64,000 bases of DNA. Origin: Mytilinidion resinicola. Taxonomy: Eukaryota; Ascomycota; Dothideomycetes; Mytilinidiales; Mytilinidiaceae. The stretch's first letter is position 1. Each line of letters begins with the position of its first letter. The translations under genes and the position numbers were made by a program. This document shows positions 1 through 11,591 of the stretch, piece by piece. Under the pieces are notes generated by a model. It saw nothing but the letters and a program-made list of their open reading frames with translations. It had not been told where the DNA came from and ran no database searches. The stretch spans positions 929,650 through 993,649 of the forward strand of contig NW_022985455.1 in assembly GCF_010093595.1 (NCBI RefSeq), given 5' to 3'.

Positions 1-2
1 GG

Positions 3-602
3 ACGCACTGCGGCCTTTTCGAAATTTCAAAAATCGGCGACGAGTACTTTACCTTCCTGACAAAATGCCAAGACCCCAAAGCCTGCACTATCCTTCTCCG
101 CGGCCCCTCAAAAGACATCCTCAACGAAGTCGAGCGCAACCTCCAAGACGCCATGGGGGTCGCCCGGAACGTCATCTGGAACCCGCGTCTGTGCCCTGGC
201 GGCGGCGCAACGGAAATGGCCGTAGCCGTCGGCCTGGAGCGCATGGCGAAGAGCGTCGAGGGCGTGGCGCAGTGGCCGTACCGCGCAGTCGCAGAAGCGA
301 TGGAGGTGATCCCGCGCACGCTGATCCAGAACTCCGGCAACAGCCCCATCCGCGTGCTGACCCAGCTACGGGCAAAGCACGCCGAGGGCGCGGACTTCAG
401 CGGCAGCTCGTGGGGGATCGATGGCGACAGCGGGAAGGTGGTGGACATGAAGACGTACGGCATCTGGGAGCCGATGGTGATCAAAGAGCAGAGCATCAAG
501 ACGGCCGTCGAGAGCGCGTGTATGCTGCTGCGGGTGGACGATATTGTGGCGGCCAAGGCGGCGAAGCAGGCGAGTGGGCCGATTGGGCAGCCTGAGGAGT
601 AG
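3..602 (+). CDS. CCT3: CCT3, chaperonin TCP-1 gamma subunit (3' part)
   Basis: This is the C-terminal part of a group II chaperonin subunit; the gene begins before the window and its frame is open from base 3. The encoded stretch of about 199 residues carries the equatorial-domain signatures of CCT gamma: KACTILLRG, then ERNLQDAM, then PGGGATEMAV, then EQWPYRA-like QWPYRAVAEA, then EVIPRTLIQN, and near the end LLRVDDIV. CCT3 is one of eight subunits of the cytosolic TRiC/CCT ring that folds actin, tubulin and WD40 proteins using ATP. No intron is needed in the visible part. The tail is short and ends in QPEE. Subunit assignment rests on remembered family patterns, with gamma clearly the best fit. 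Confidence 0.93.
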   Translation, partial: THCGLFEISKIGDEYFTFLTKCQDPKACTILLRGPSKDILNEVERNLQDAMGVARNVIWNPRLCPGGGATEMAVAVGLERMAKSVEGVAQWPYRAVAEAMEVIPRTLIQNSGNSPIRVLTQLRAKHAEGADFSGSSWGIDGDSGKVVDMKTYGIWEPMVIKEQSIKTAVESACMLLRVDDIVAAKAAKQASGPIGQPEE

Positions 603-1086
603 AGAAGGGGTTGTGACCGCGGGACGTGGGTACTGCACCTGGTTAGAAAAACCGTGCGTTGGTCTGGTAGAAGCGAAAAGCTTGTATACTATGCCCTTAA
701 GTAAATGAAATGCAAAATGATAAGATAATACGCTAATTGCGTACTGCGTTAATGGGAGATTTCACTGCGAATCTGAGGGTAAAGAGAGAAGACTGTAGCA
801 CCCCTGGCAGGTTTGAGTGGGTGATTTCTTGCAAGTACCTTTTTGGTAATCGATATGACACTCCAGGCCGAATGATCCAAACGCAATATAAGTTCTTTCT
901 GGTTCGCCGAAGACGTATCTAGATATCTTCAGTCGTTCTATCTGCCACCCCAGCCCGTCTAAAGACCAACGCCAAACCCCCATTTATCAGTCTAGGTTAT
1001 CTTAAGTTCATAATTCATAGCCGCAGCATACGAGAATCGTGCGACGCGCAACCCCTTGGTGATATCTAGCCCAGACAAACACACGC
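603..1086. other. Intergenic region, tail-to-tail
   Basis: Lies between the 3' ends of CCT3 (plus) and the histidine phosphatase gene (minus). AT content is higher around 660-760. No gene, repeat or RNA was recognised. Confidence 0.6.
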
Positions 1087-3098
1087 TCAATACACCTCCC
1101 CAAACCCACACCTCTCCACCGCCTTCAACCTCTCCACCTCCTCGGCCCCCACCTTCCCGTCTCTCACACTCTCATCCAGCCTCTCTCCATCCTCCTCTTC
1201 CTCCCCATCTCCATCCTCCCCCTCCTCACACTCCATACACCCCTTCAACGCCTCTTCCAAAATCGGCTTCTCCCTTTCCCTCTCCCTCTCCTTTCCCCCC
1301 GGCTTCCCCGTCACTTGCCCCAAATCATCACTCACCTCATCCCCATCCCCCAGCGCATCCGCCCGTGCCCCACTGCCCATCCCGCTCTCCGCGACCCACT
1401 CCGCCTCGCTCATCTTCCGCATCACCACCTTCCGCTCCCGACTCTGCGCGCTATCCCTCTCCCTCTCCCTGTCCCGCTGCCCCCGAAACCGACTCCCCTG
1501 CTTCCCGGCCGCCTCCGCTTTCGGCTTCGCATGCCCATGATGCCCCCCATGATGCTGCTGCTGCTGCTGGTGCTGCTGATGGTGGTGCTGGTGCATATTC
1601 GGGAAATAGTCGCTGTCGTCTGACAGCCCCCCTGTTGGCTCGCTGCCGGGCGTGCCGGCGCCCGAGCGCGAGCCGCCAAAGTCGCGGCCCGGGTGCAGGT
1701 GGCGCAGGACAGAGGGGTCGCGGGGCGCGGGCGGGTAGCGGGTCAGCGGGATAGCGGTGGCGGCGTCTTCCTGTTCCGAGGTGTTGGGCCCGTCGGAGGA
1801 GGAGGTGGAGAGGGGGTCGGCCGAGGCGGAGGCGTCGTTGGGGGACATTGGGGGGAGGAGGGTCTCAGGGGGTTTGGTGGAGGTGGAGGCGGTGCTGGCT
1901 TTGCGGGGGTTTTTGGAGGGGGTGGGTTCGGCGATGGTGGGGGGGAGGGCGTCTGGTTCTTGCTGGGAGGGCTTGGAGCTGGTGTGGGTGTGGATAGGGG
2001 GGTCATCGTTGGTTTTCGGGGTGGTGGTAGGGAGGGCGGGCGCGGGGAGGGAGGTGTTGTTTGTGAAGTCCGCCGTGTTCTGGCGCTTGGCGCGGCGGGG
2101 GAAGACGATTTGGGAGTGGTTGCAGCCGTTGGCGCAGCCGCCCCAGCGGCGCACGGGGATGGTTGGAGAGGACGTGTAAGGGGGTGGAGGGGGACCTTTG
2201 GAGGAAGTTAAGGAGGTGGTACTGGCGGAGTGCTTCTCGAGAGAGCCGGCACGGCGTTTGAGTTCAGACCAAGTGCGTAGCTCGTTCTGGAGGATGTAGC
2301 GGCCGTTGGATTGGCTTTGCTTCATGACGATGAATTCGCAGTGGTTGACGTTCCGGAGGTCTTCGAAGTATTCCACAGACCAGTGATACCTGGTACACGT
2401 AAGTGATGTGAACGAAATAAACCAGAGCAAGCGGGTTCTTACCACTTCATCAAGAAGACTCTCGTCATAAGCCCATGTGTGACCAGCACGCAGACGCTTG
2501 GAAAGTCCTCTTCTCCAAATGACCGCCACATGCTCTCATTGAAGCCACTAACGCGGTCATATGCATCGGCAGCACTCTCGCCACTGGGGATGCGGTAGAA
2601 GAAATGGCCATAGTCGGCCCGCTCTTGCCACATCCTCTCCATTTCCGCAGAACATGGCTGGAAGTTGCCAAAGTCCTGCTCGCGGAGTCGAGGCTCTTCA
2701 AACACTTTGATCTTGTGGCGGGGGAACGGCGAGGGGGTGGGTTCGTCTGAGGTCAAAGACCTGAGGATGCCTTCGGTGGTCTCGCGAGTACGTCGGTAGG
2801 GCGAGGTAAAGAACTGGAGGGTGTCGTCGGGCTTGAGCATCGAGCGGAGCCTGTGTCCTGCTTCTTCAGCCTGTGGAGGGGTAGTTAGATACAGCGGCTC
2901 GGGCGAAGGATGCCACTCTCATACCTGGTTTTGGCCCTCTGCTGTGAGTTTCACGCGGTGGTCGGGGATGAATTGGTGTATGTCGCGGTTCTTGTTGCCC
3001 TCTGACTGGGCGTGCCGCACGAGAATTATCATCTGAGGTAAGCATTAGCTGCTGGTGGACATGCACGAGACTGAGACACTTGCTCGTGGTTTTCCCAT
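1087..3098 (-). CDS. Histidine phosphatase (phosphoglycerate mutase family) with long disordered C-terminus
   Basis: Exons on the minus strand: 3098-3084, 3032-2925, 2870-2443 and 2389-1087, giving about 617 residues. The first exon encodes only MGKPR. Joining it to MIILVRHAQSEGN requires a GC donor (GCAAGT), so intron 1 is a GC-AG intron. The N-terminal 200 residues form the catalytic domain: the RHA motif holds the phospho-accepting histidine, SPYRRTRETT follows, and VTHG supplies the second histidine. This matches the fungal Det1-like broad-range acid phosphatases. The C-terminal 400 residues are low complexity, rich in S, P, E and R, with a His/Gln tract near 1540-1590. The tail suggests a regulatory or scaffold role, but nothing proves it. 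The substrate is not known from sequence. Confidence 0.88.
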
Positions 3099-3428
3099 GG
3101 TGCGGGGTATTTAGAGAATAATTATGGAAGCAGTCTATGGCTATCTGAAGAGTCTACGAGCGCAAAGGGGGGAGTGGCAGCTGGGGTATATTTGTAGTTC
3201 GTGTTTGGTCATCGATGGCGAGCTGCGGTGTAGAGGATATAATGCCAAGAATCGCCGTCGTCTATCCACTGCACCGAGTCCTGACATCAGCGCTCTTTCT
3301 ACTCGCCAGAATTGCTGGACCTCTTTGCTTGCTTGCATCCACATTGTACACATGTAATCGTCTCGCTCTATCTCTCTTTCATCCTGTCTTTCCTTATCTC
3401 CCACACCCTCCCTCGGCTTCGGCCACGG
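3099..3428. promoter_or_regulatory. Divergent intergenic promoter region
   Basis: About 330 bases between the divergent histidine phosphatase and ketopantoate reductase-like genes. It must hold both promoters. A pyrimidine-rich stretch at 3355-3420 resembles a fungal core promoter CT tract upstream of the plus-strand gene. No specific operator was identified. Confidence 0.4.
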
Positions 3429-5017
3429 ATGCTTCACAGACACCTCCGATGCAGATCTGGTAACAATGCGCTGGGCCGGGTGGCTTTCTTCCAGTCTACA
3501 GCTCGACGTCCAGCATGGTGGGCACGGGACGCTATGGGCGAGAGGAAAGAGGGAGAACCGAAGGAGGGCGAGAGGTATGGGCATGCTTCCATCTCATCTA
3601 GACTCGAACTGACAGCTTCAGCGCGAACGAAATAGACGATATAGAGCCCTTCCAGCCCCTTCGAAATGTCGCAGACTTCTACCGCAGCGAAGAAGTTTTT
3701 GACCGGCGAATCCACATCATAGGCGTGGGCAATGTAGGCCGCTTCATTGCCCACTCGATCCGCGGCATCCCCAACCCTCCACCTATCACCCTCATATTCC
3801 ATCGCGCGCTATACAAGCAGCAATGGTTGCAATCGGATCAGAAGCTTAGAGTGGTCACAAATGGTCTCGAAGAGATCATACATGGCTTCGACGCCGAAGT
3901 AGCATTCCCTCGCCCCCGTTCTCACGGCCGTGAAACCGCAGTTGACGGCCCCGAGAGCTCCAGCTCGTCTGACCCCTTCGCCTCTGAGCAAAAGACCGGT
4001 CCCACATTCCTCGAAGGCGAATGTACAGAGCCCATTCACTCCCTCATCGTCTGCTGCAAATCATCCACGGTGGTTTCGGCCCTCTTGTCGGTCCGCCACC
4101 GCCTGCTCCCCTCCTCCGTGATCCTCTTCCTCCAAAACGGCATGGGCACAGTCGATGAAGTGAACGAGAAGGTGTTCCCAGACGCTACCACTCGGCCACA
4201 CTACATGCTGGGAATAAACTCACATGGCCTTAATGGTACCCAGGTTGACAATCCTTTTACCACCAACCATGCAGGCTTCGGCACTATCGCTCTAGGAATC
4301 CTTCCACACGCCCGCGACAGTCCAGACGCTACCAAATACTACCCCCTTGCTCCAGTCACGCGTTTCAATCCTGGCATCGACGAAATAAGCCCAGCAAAAC
4401 CCAAACGCCCTGCCAATTCCGATCCCGATAGCCCTCAGCCGTATTCCTCCACTTGGCCCAAGACCGCGCGCCACCTCCTTCGCACCCTCCTCCGCACACC
4501 CGTCCTCTGTGCCACCGCCTTCTCTCCTCAAGATGTCCTTCAGCTGCAGCTCGAGAAACTAGCCGTCAACTCGGTCATTAACCCCCTCACCGTCCTCCTC
4601 GATGCCCGTAACGGCGCCATCCTTTACAACTATGCTCTCACGCGCGTGATGCGCCTCCTCCTCGCGGAAGCTTCCCTCGTTATTCGCTCCCTCCCCGAGC
4701 TCAGCCACGTACCTAATGTCGAGCAGCGCTTCGGAGCCGGGCGACTGGAGACACTGGTCGTGGGCGTGGCAAACGCGACGAGGGAGAATGTGAGCAGTAT
4801 GTTGGCGGACATGCGCGCGGGAAGACGGACAGAGATTGAATACATGAACGGGTGGATCGTAAAGAGGGGCGAGCTCTTGGGAGTGAGCTGTGTGACGAAT
4901 TTCATGATCAAGGAATTAGTCAAGGGGAAGACGATGATGATATCACATGAGCTTGGGGACAGCGTACCGTTTGTTGGGGTGCGTGGCGTAGATGATGGGA
5001 CAGGGGAGAACCACTGA
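3429..5017 (+). CDS. Ketopantoate reductase (ApbA/PanE)-like protein
   Basis: Exons 3429-3574 and 3622-5017, about 513 residues. The Rossmann NAD(P) motif is IIGVGNVGRF at the start of exon 2; the frame there is open without an ATG, which forces the upstream exon. The intron has donor GTATGG and a branch-like CTGAC before TTCAG. The chosen start gives an Arg-rich, acid-poor N-terminus with FFQSTARRPAW, which looks like a mitochondrial presequence; a shorter start at 3534 is possible. Downstream are FLQNGMG, the C-terminal-domain motif KLAVNSVINPLTVLLDARNG, and the helical ApbA_C region. The family reduces 2-dehydropantoate to pantoate with NADPH for coenzyme A synthesis. An insertion of about 40 residues around 4340-4450 is longer than in bacterial PanE, so the substrate is uncertain. 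Confidence 0.85.
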
Positions 5018-5213
5018 CTCCAATTCATGGGGCTGTTGTATTCGTTCCACATAGGAAGACTAAATACGTTTAATTGCAAACCAAGCCAGTCCAACTTTTC
5101 TTGTCATTGAAGTATGAGTATGAGTGATATCCCGAGCCCTCCCCCCCCCCCAAAAAAAAGCCAAAAACGCCTGCCGATTCATGCACCCCATCCCTTCCTT
5201 TCCCGCCCCAACC

Positions 5214-5738
5214 CTACACCCCCTCAAGCAAATCATCCAAATCATCACTATCCCACCCCCCTCCCCCTCCCTTCCGCGTAATTGTAATCTTCGCCGCCTG
5301 CTCCTCCTGCTGCTCCGCGACGCTCGCCAGCAGGTCCTTCAGCTGCTCTTCCGTCACTTTCGTCCGCAACTGCCCGCTACGCGCCAGCGTGATCAGGTGG
5401 TTCTCGACGGCCGTGGCGCGCGATTCCTTAACTAGGCGGATGCGGCCAAGCCGGTCGGCGGCGGAGGGGGTGAGGATTTGAGAGAGGAGGGAGGAGCGGG
5501 CTTGTGCCTCGGCTTGGCTGTGGGTACAGGTTAGAAAAGAACTGGTCGTAGGGGAGAATGGGGGGATTTACCGTTTCGCGTCTTCTTGGGAGCCTTCTCC
5601 CCCACCTGCGCCGGGGCTGTCTTGCTGTTGGCGGAGCTGTTGGAGGCGCGCGCGCCGGATCTGGGGGAGGTTAGTAAGATGGATGGGGTGGGGGACTTTG
5701 GGAGATTGGTGTACCTCTTCGAGGTCCGCGTCGGCCAT
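5214..5738 (-). CDS. PDCD5-family DNA-binding protein
   Basis: Minus-strand exons 5738-5715, 5660-5572 and 5517-5214 give a 138-residue protein. It opens with MADADLEE, then IRRARLQQLRQQ. The conserved helical core follows (SLLSQILTPSAADRLGRIRLV, then AVENHLITLARSGQL, then VTEEQLKDLLASV) and it ends in an acidic DSDDLDDLL tail. This order and length are those of PDCD5/archaeal MTH1615-like proteins (yeast Ymr074c), small nucleo-cytoplasmic proteins that bind chaperonin CCT and DNA. The Gly-rich insert after the first helix is typical of filamentous fungi. A CCT subunit lies 4.6 kb away, but nothing suggests co-regulation. Confidence 0.9.
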
Positions 5739-6091
5739 TGTGAGTGGTGTTGACAGCTTGAGAAAATGTCACGATGCGGGTTTGGTGGTGAGGTGGGGCG
5801 AGTATCTAGCGTGGTGCAGCTTAAGGACACCCCTCTCGGGGGTGACCTTTAGTCGTACTATGCTATTAGGGTATTAGTGTGTTTTCTCGACATCATCTCG
5901 AAAGTTGCATGAGGAGACTTCGACGACGACGATAATAATCTTGTTGACACTGTTCTTTCATCGGGAACTGGTTGCGTGGTCCCTCTATTCTGCATCGGTT
6001 GCTCATGTCCTCAGTATAGCTCTTTTCCTCTTTTGCTCACACCCAGGTACCTTTGCCACTACAAACACCACTCGAAGAAAAGCCAAGGGCT
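5739..6091. promoter_or_regulatory. Divergent intergenic region
   Basis: Separates the PDCD5-like gene (minus) from the flavoprotein gene (plus). Contains a run of short GACGAC repeats at 5918-5930 and no recognisable gene. Confidence 0.35.
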
Positions 6092-8126
6092 ATGTATACG
6101 CCTATGATGGCAATGCCATTGGGCTGGATGGCCAATATGATGGTAATGGTTCTCTCAGTGTATGGATTGGACTCTCATTTGCAGCCTGAGATACAGGCAC
6201 CGCTGAGAGCAGAGCCATTTGCATGGAGCACATCGACTGCCAATTCAGAGCAGAAAGGTAAGAGAATTTGGTTTTCATCATTTTTCAATTAGTCTGTCGG
6301 CTTCTGAGCAATCTCTTGTCCCACTCTCTCCAATACATATGTTCCCCACTTCTTCCTTCTCTCCAGCTCTCGCTGAGTTTTCCTCTCAGCAGTACCATAC
6401 TACACCTTCGACGGCGAAGGCTTCCCAGCCTGCAACGCCGTATCCGCAGTATACGACCCCCGCAACGTGGACGAAATGGTCCAGATCGTTCAACAAGCCG
6501 TGAAATCCAACACCCCGGTTCGCGCTTCCGGAAAAGGCCATATGTGGTACGACACGATGTGCACGGACGATCCCAACACCATAATCATCCGCACTGAGAA
6601 CGTCAATGGCATTTACGACTTTGATCTGGAAGCAGGCTCGGTCATGATAGAAGCTGGCGTCACGTTTTTCCAGCTCGCCGAGTACCTTCACGCTCGTGGA
6701 GCTTCGGTCGGTTACGCACTAGTGAACTGGAACATCACTCTTGCTGGCTCTGTGGCAATGGGAGCCCATCGGTCCTCGTTAAGGGAAGATTCGATGGTCG
6801 CCGCTGGGGCGCTGGAGATTCACATCATCGATGGGTCTGGGAGTTTGAGGAAGGTGGTCCGAGATGAGACCGATGATGAGTGGCTTGCCGCCTCAACGTC
6901 GCTGGGACTTCTAGGGCCGATTGCGAGGATGAAGTTTAGAATCTTTCCTGATTTCAAGGTTTATGCTAAGCAGGAAACGTAAGTCTACTATTGTTAAATT
7001 CTGTGTGCTCAACTGAACCCACTTTGATTAGTCTGGACGAAGATGAGGTGCTTGATGGCGATATCTACGCACTCATCAGCCCTTATGCTACTGCAAACTT
7101 CTGGGTGAGCCTCAAGCTTTCTTGACGGGTCTTTTGACCGATATCTATCTATGATCCGAAGTTAACATGTTTTACTAGTGGTGGCCGTATCTCCGCAAAT
7201 TCCACTACCGCTACTACGACCCAGTCCCGACGAACACCTCTAACCAAGAGGGCTTCCAATCCACCTTCTCTTTGACGCGCACAGAAGCCAACACCGCACT
7301 CTCCCTTCTAAACTCCGGCAAATATTTTGCTTCCTCCAACCGAGTAAGTGACATTGAACACGCTAACCCGGCGCGGAGTACTAACCTCACCCCTTGCAGG
7401 CCATCGAACGCCTCTTCTTCACCCTCTGGAACCCCCCAAATTTCCATGACAAGATCACTGACAAAGCCATCATGGCCTGGCCCGTCTACGGCTGGGACTA
7501 CGATGTTCTGATCGGTGGCCTTTACCCGGGCTACGGCACCGAGTGGGACTTTGGGCTGCGCGGCTACACGCTCGAGCTCGCCTTTCCTGTCACGCAAGCC
7601 AATGCGGTGCTCAAGCGCGTCCGGCAAGCGTTCGATGACGAAGCCACCAAGGGCATCGTCATGACGAGCACGTACCGCAGCGGCATCAACATCAAGTTCG
7701 GGAAAGCATATTTTGATTTCTTGGGGCAGGTGACGTATAATACGAGCGATGGGGCGGATTGGAGTAAGGGGGCGATGATGTTTGATTTCCCTAGCTTCAA
7801 ACCCAGTGTAGGTGATGGGTTGAGGTTCAATGAGCCGTTTTGTGAGTTCTCTCTCTTCCCTCTTACAATAACTTTGGGCCTTCTCTGTTTTCCTTGGATA
7901 ATCAGCTGACTAGAGTCGTTGGGGATTAGATCACGCGTTGGCGAAGACCCTTATCGACGAGTTTCCCTGTCGCCCGCATTGGACCAAGAACACGAGAGAT
8001 GTCTTTCGGCAGGCGGTGAAGCATCTCGACCCGGGATACCTGAAGCGGTTCAAGGCGGTGAGGGAAAAGTTCGACCCGAAGGGGTTGTTCATGAGTGTTG
8101 TTGGGGAGATCATTGGGGTCTTGTAA
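6092..8126 (+). CDS. FAD-linked aldonolactone oxidase-like protein
   Basis: Six exons: 6092-6257, 6390-6978, 7032-7104, 7179-7343, 7400-7841 and 7930-8126, about 543 residues. The N-terminal FAD-binding domain (VAO fold) shows VYDPRNVDEMV and RASGKGHMW, where the loop normally contacts FAD, then GVTFFQLAEYL and LAGSVAMGAHRSS. Near the C-terminus RPHWTKN matches the HWxK motif of D-arabinono- and L-gulono-1,4-lactone oxidases, and DPKGLFMS closes the domain as in that family. These enzymes make ascorbate or erythroascorbate with O2 as acceptor. The Met-rich hydrophobic N-terminus may be a signal peptide, so the enzyme could be secreted or membrane-linked. The exact start and substrate are uncertain. 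Confidence 0.82.
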
Positions 8127-8324
8127 GACTTCTTCTTCGAGAAAGAAAAAATGACTGGGGGGCCGCTATTAGGCGCAGAGGTCTGTTATGCTCGACGTAA
8201 TGGTTCATTATCGGGTATTGTCGATTAACTGTGTATACGTACGGTGCTGATGTGTATAAACAAACAACGGCGGAAATAACGCAACTGATAGATTTGTGAG
8301 CGCCGATTAAGATTTACAGACCCT

Positions 8325-10971
8325 TCAATAGCTCCCTGAACTCGGCGGCAAATCCTCCGCCCTCGTCCCCCACGTACTCTCATTCCTCCCCAGCGTCAGC
8401 ACCAACTCCTTCCCCTCGGTAAAAAAGCTATGATCCACCCAACTCTTCGTATAAACCTCCCCATCCAGCGTCGCGCTCTGCACAAACACCGCCGCATACC
8501 CCGGATCAAAGTTCACATTTCTTATGGTAGCGGTCTTCCCCGTAAGCGGGGAGGTGATACTGACAGACTCGAAAAAAGGCGGCGTGATCAGATATACGTC
8601 CTGCCCGGGGTTCGGAAACAGGCCCAGCATGGCGAAGGCGACGAAGGAGCCCATGGCGCCGCTGTCGTCGTTGCCGGGCAGGCCGGTGGGGGTGGGGGAG
8701 AAGGAGGCGGGGATGTAGGCGTGCGCGCGCAGGGCGGAGAGGGCGGGGCGGGCGGCGTAGTGGTACTGGAACACGGTGAGGAAGGCGGGCTCGTTGCCAA
8801 TGTAGGTGACGTTTTGGTTGTGGAGGTAGTCGAGGCGGCGGACGAAGGCGGCGGGGCCGGAGAGGGTGGTTATGAGGGTGGATTGGTCGTGGGGGACGAA
8901 GCTGGTGTTGAAGCGTTAGCTAGGAGTTTAGAGTGGTTGAAGGGGGGAGGGGAGGGTAGGGCGAGACAGCGTACAAGGAATATTCCCAGATACTGCTTTC
9001 GAAGGTCTCGCCGGCGGTGTTCTGGAGCGAGCAGATGCTGTTGGGGTCGAGATCGGTGTTGCTGCATTTCAGGGGGTCTTGGAAGCCCCATGTGCCGTTG
9101 AGGTATTTGGGCTGGAAGAAGCCGACGAAGCCAGTGTCGGTGCCGTCGGGTTTGAGAGAGGTCTGGTCGGCTTTGAAGAGGTTCTTCCAGTTGGAGCTGC
9201 GCGCTTTGTACTTTTCGACGTCGGCGGTTTTGTTGAGACCGGCGGCGATTTGGGAGATGACGAAGTCGTTATAGCTGTATTCGAGGGTGCGGGATATAGA
9301 GCGGGTCATGGTGCCGAAGCCCTGTCATATTCTGATTTAGATGAATCAGATGAGGGACGAAAACGGTGTTGAGTACCTTGTAGTCAAAGTCTTGGACAGG
9401 TATGTAACCTAGTGCTTTCCAGCTATCGAGTCCGCCACGACCCTCATTAGACCAATCGTAGGGCTCCACTTCCGCATCTTTTACAACGGCCGTGTAGCCA
9501 GTGTCCCAGTCGATACCATCTTTGAGGCCTTTGATAAAAGCATCCGCAAGAACCACATCGGCGTTCGAACCGCCTTGGGTGAAGCCCTTACATAGCGACA
9601 TACGACAATCAGGGAGCCACCCGAGGTGGGAGTACGTGTCGATCAACGAACGAATCATCCGAGTGACGCTTTGAGGGTCCAAAATGGTCAAGAATGGGAT
9701 CTGGGACCGGAAAGAGTCCCAAAGGCTGCAAAACGATTAGTGAACGTCCACGAAAGGAGGCTAGTAGCACAAACCAATAAAAAGAATCGAAGTACGGTTC
9801 ATCACTCTGCCATAGAGGATTCTCGCCGGTGTAGTCTTGTGGATTTACCATAGTCCTGTAGATCCCGCTGTAGAAGTTAGTGAGCATAGAAGAGCTAACA
9901 CCCGTGGTCGATATTTTGATTGGGCTTAATTTGCTTCTCCAAGCGCTTACTGCGGCCTTTTGGGCAGCATCGAAATCAAAGTTGGGGATCTCGGCCTCCG
10001 CGTGACTGCAAGCTCTATCACTGTTAATCAAGCTCAGGCCCAGTCTAGTAAGAACGGGCTCATTTGCTGACGCGAAACGGATAAATCCTCCACCAGGAAG
10101 AGGGAAGCCATTGATACCACGAGAGATCTTTAAGTCTTTGACATCTGCGCTCGCACGGCTGTTGGCGAAGATTCCGCTATCACGAATGTTGGCGCCGTGA
10201 AAGTCAGCGCAGAAGTATGCCACGAAGTTACCGGACCCAAAGCTCGGCAAAAAGCGAGCACTGCCAGTCATTCTGCCAGAAGCTCCATCGACATGAATAG
10301 TGGCATTGTCTTGACGAGAGTTCGCTAGATCCGTCAAATCTAAGAGTACCAGAGGCGATCCATCAGAGCCTTCGGGAAATCTGAATCGAAACAGCGAGGT
10401 ATGATGCGCGGCAGTCATGTCGACGGTAACCCGGCTGGATAACTGAATGCTGAAATACCCAGGAGATGCTTTGACGGATTCATTGATGTAGGGTAGTTTT
10501 CTTGCGCTCTTCGGGTATGTGCAGCCATTGACATCGTCACCAGCACAGCTGGCGTAGGGGAAAAAAGCGAAGTTCCCAAGGGATGGGCTGCCGCCGGTGC
10601 CGCTATCGTGCATAGAGGAGAATCCAGTGACTTTGCCCCCTTCCGACGTGAAACCGCCTTGGTTGCTCTCCGAGTCCACGTCTGCGACTGCTTTGGCCAT
10701 TCCTTGACATACTTAGTGCCCGACGTTTGCTCGATGAGGGTTGACATTACCGTATGGAATTGTGGCGCCGGCAAATACGTTTCCTATCGTCTGAATTAGT
10801 GGACTGGGAGGAGAGTCAGCTATAGATGATATGCTTGCCCCCATTTGCGGTTCCAATTAGTTGGTCAACGTATTGCAGCGGGTCGAAGGTTGAATTAGTG
10901 GAATTCTGAGCATATGCTATGGCCGCAAAGAAAAGGAGAATGAATAGAGGACCTGATCGTGAGAGGTTCAT
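8325..10971 (-). CDS. Secreted GH92 alpha-mannosidase
   Basis: Minus-strand exons 10971-10839, 10783-10751, 10702-9775, 9725-9377, 9321-8975 and 8901-8325; about 788 residues. The start is followed by a signal peptide (FILLFFAAIAYA) and then FDPLQYVDQLIGT, the usual GH92 N-terminus. Conserved blocks follow: FAGATIPYGM, SMHDSGTGG, LWDSFRSQIPF, LPDCRMSLCKGFTQGGSNADVVLADAF, and GLPGNDDSGAMGSF near the end, whose acidic residues belong to the Ca-dependent active site. GH92 enzymes are exo-alpha-mannosidases acting on mannoproteins and N-glycans. Intron 1 uses a GC donor (GCAAGC). All six exons join in phase and the protein is full length, so the gene looks intact. The linkage specificity cannot be read from sequence. 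Confidence 0.92.
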
Positions 10972-11591
10972 GCTGTCACTGCGAAAGAAGAAGACAAGAC
11001 AGAGCTCAGTAGGAATGATGATAGAAACTTCTCAGAGGTACAGCGATGAATTTGTACCGTGGCAGGACACTGCAGGTACCACAGCATCAGGGCATAGGCG
11101 TACGACTTGCGGAGAAGTTATCACAAACCTCTGTTAGAGCCGCCTGCCGCCATTTGTGAGGTTACATGATGGCTTCTGGAAAGGAAGGTGGGACTGCTAT
11201 GATGGAATCTCTACCCATCCTTCTTGCTACGCTCCCTCGGCTGGATCCTTCCACAGTCTCGCAATCAAATTAGATGACTGGGATGGCTCAGGGTGATAGG
11301 CCAGGGGTCTAAACCGCTTGGAATCCATGCGGTTGTTGATCGTCATGAGAGTACCTAGGTAGGGGTCACGCCGCAACACTTGCATGGTTGACTATGCGTC
11401 TATGCCGGGGGTTGACTTGCGGAGGGGATGACTTGAATGCGCGACTGACGGCTCTCGCGGTCAGAAGCACAGCATGGATTAGGTATGCCCATGTGATCAA
11501 CGCTGGATAATGGATCGACCAGGAGACTTCATAGTGGTTGCAGGTGGGATATGTTGGAAGTAGCTTACCTTAGTAAGCTAGTGTTCCAATT
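10972..11591. other. Intergenic region upstream of GH92 gene
   Basis: Contains the GH92 promoter. No gene or strong repeat was seen. It ends at a fold-back element. Confidence 0.5.

Noticed and set aside
1056..2211. Plus-strand frames of 172-232 codons opposite the histidine phosphatase tail
   Set aside because: They are antisense shadows of a low-complexity coding region; they read as Pro/Ser or Gly/Val runs.
7920..8200. 93-codon frame overlapping the last flavoprotein exon
   Set aside because: Wrong frame for the HWTK-containing exon; no independent support.
8430..9101. 223-codon plus-strand frame
   Set aside because: Antisense to GH92 exons, Gly/Arg/Glu-rich, crossing two introns of the real gene.
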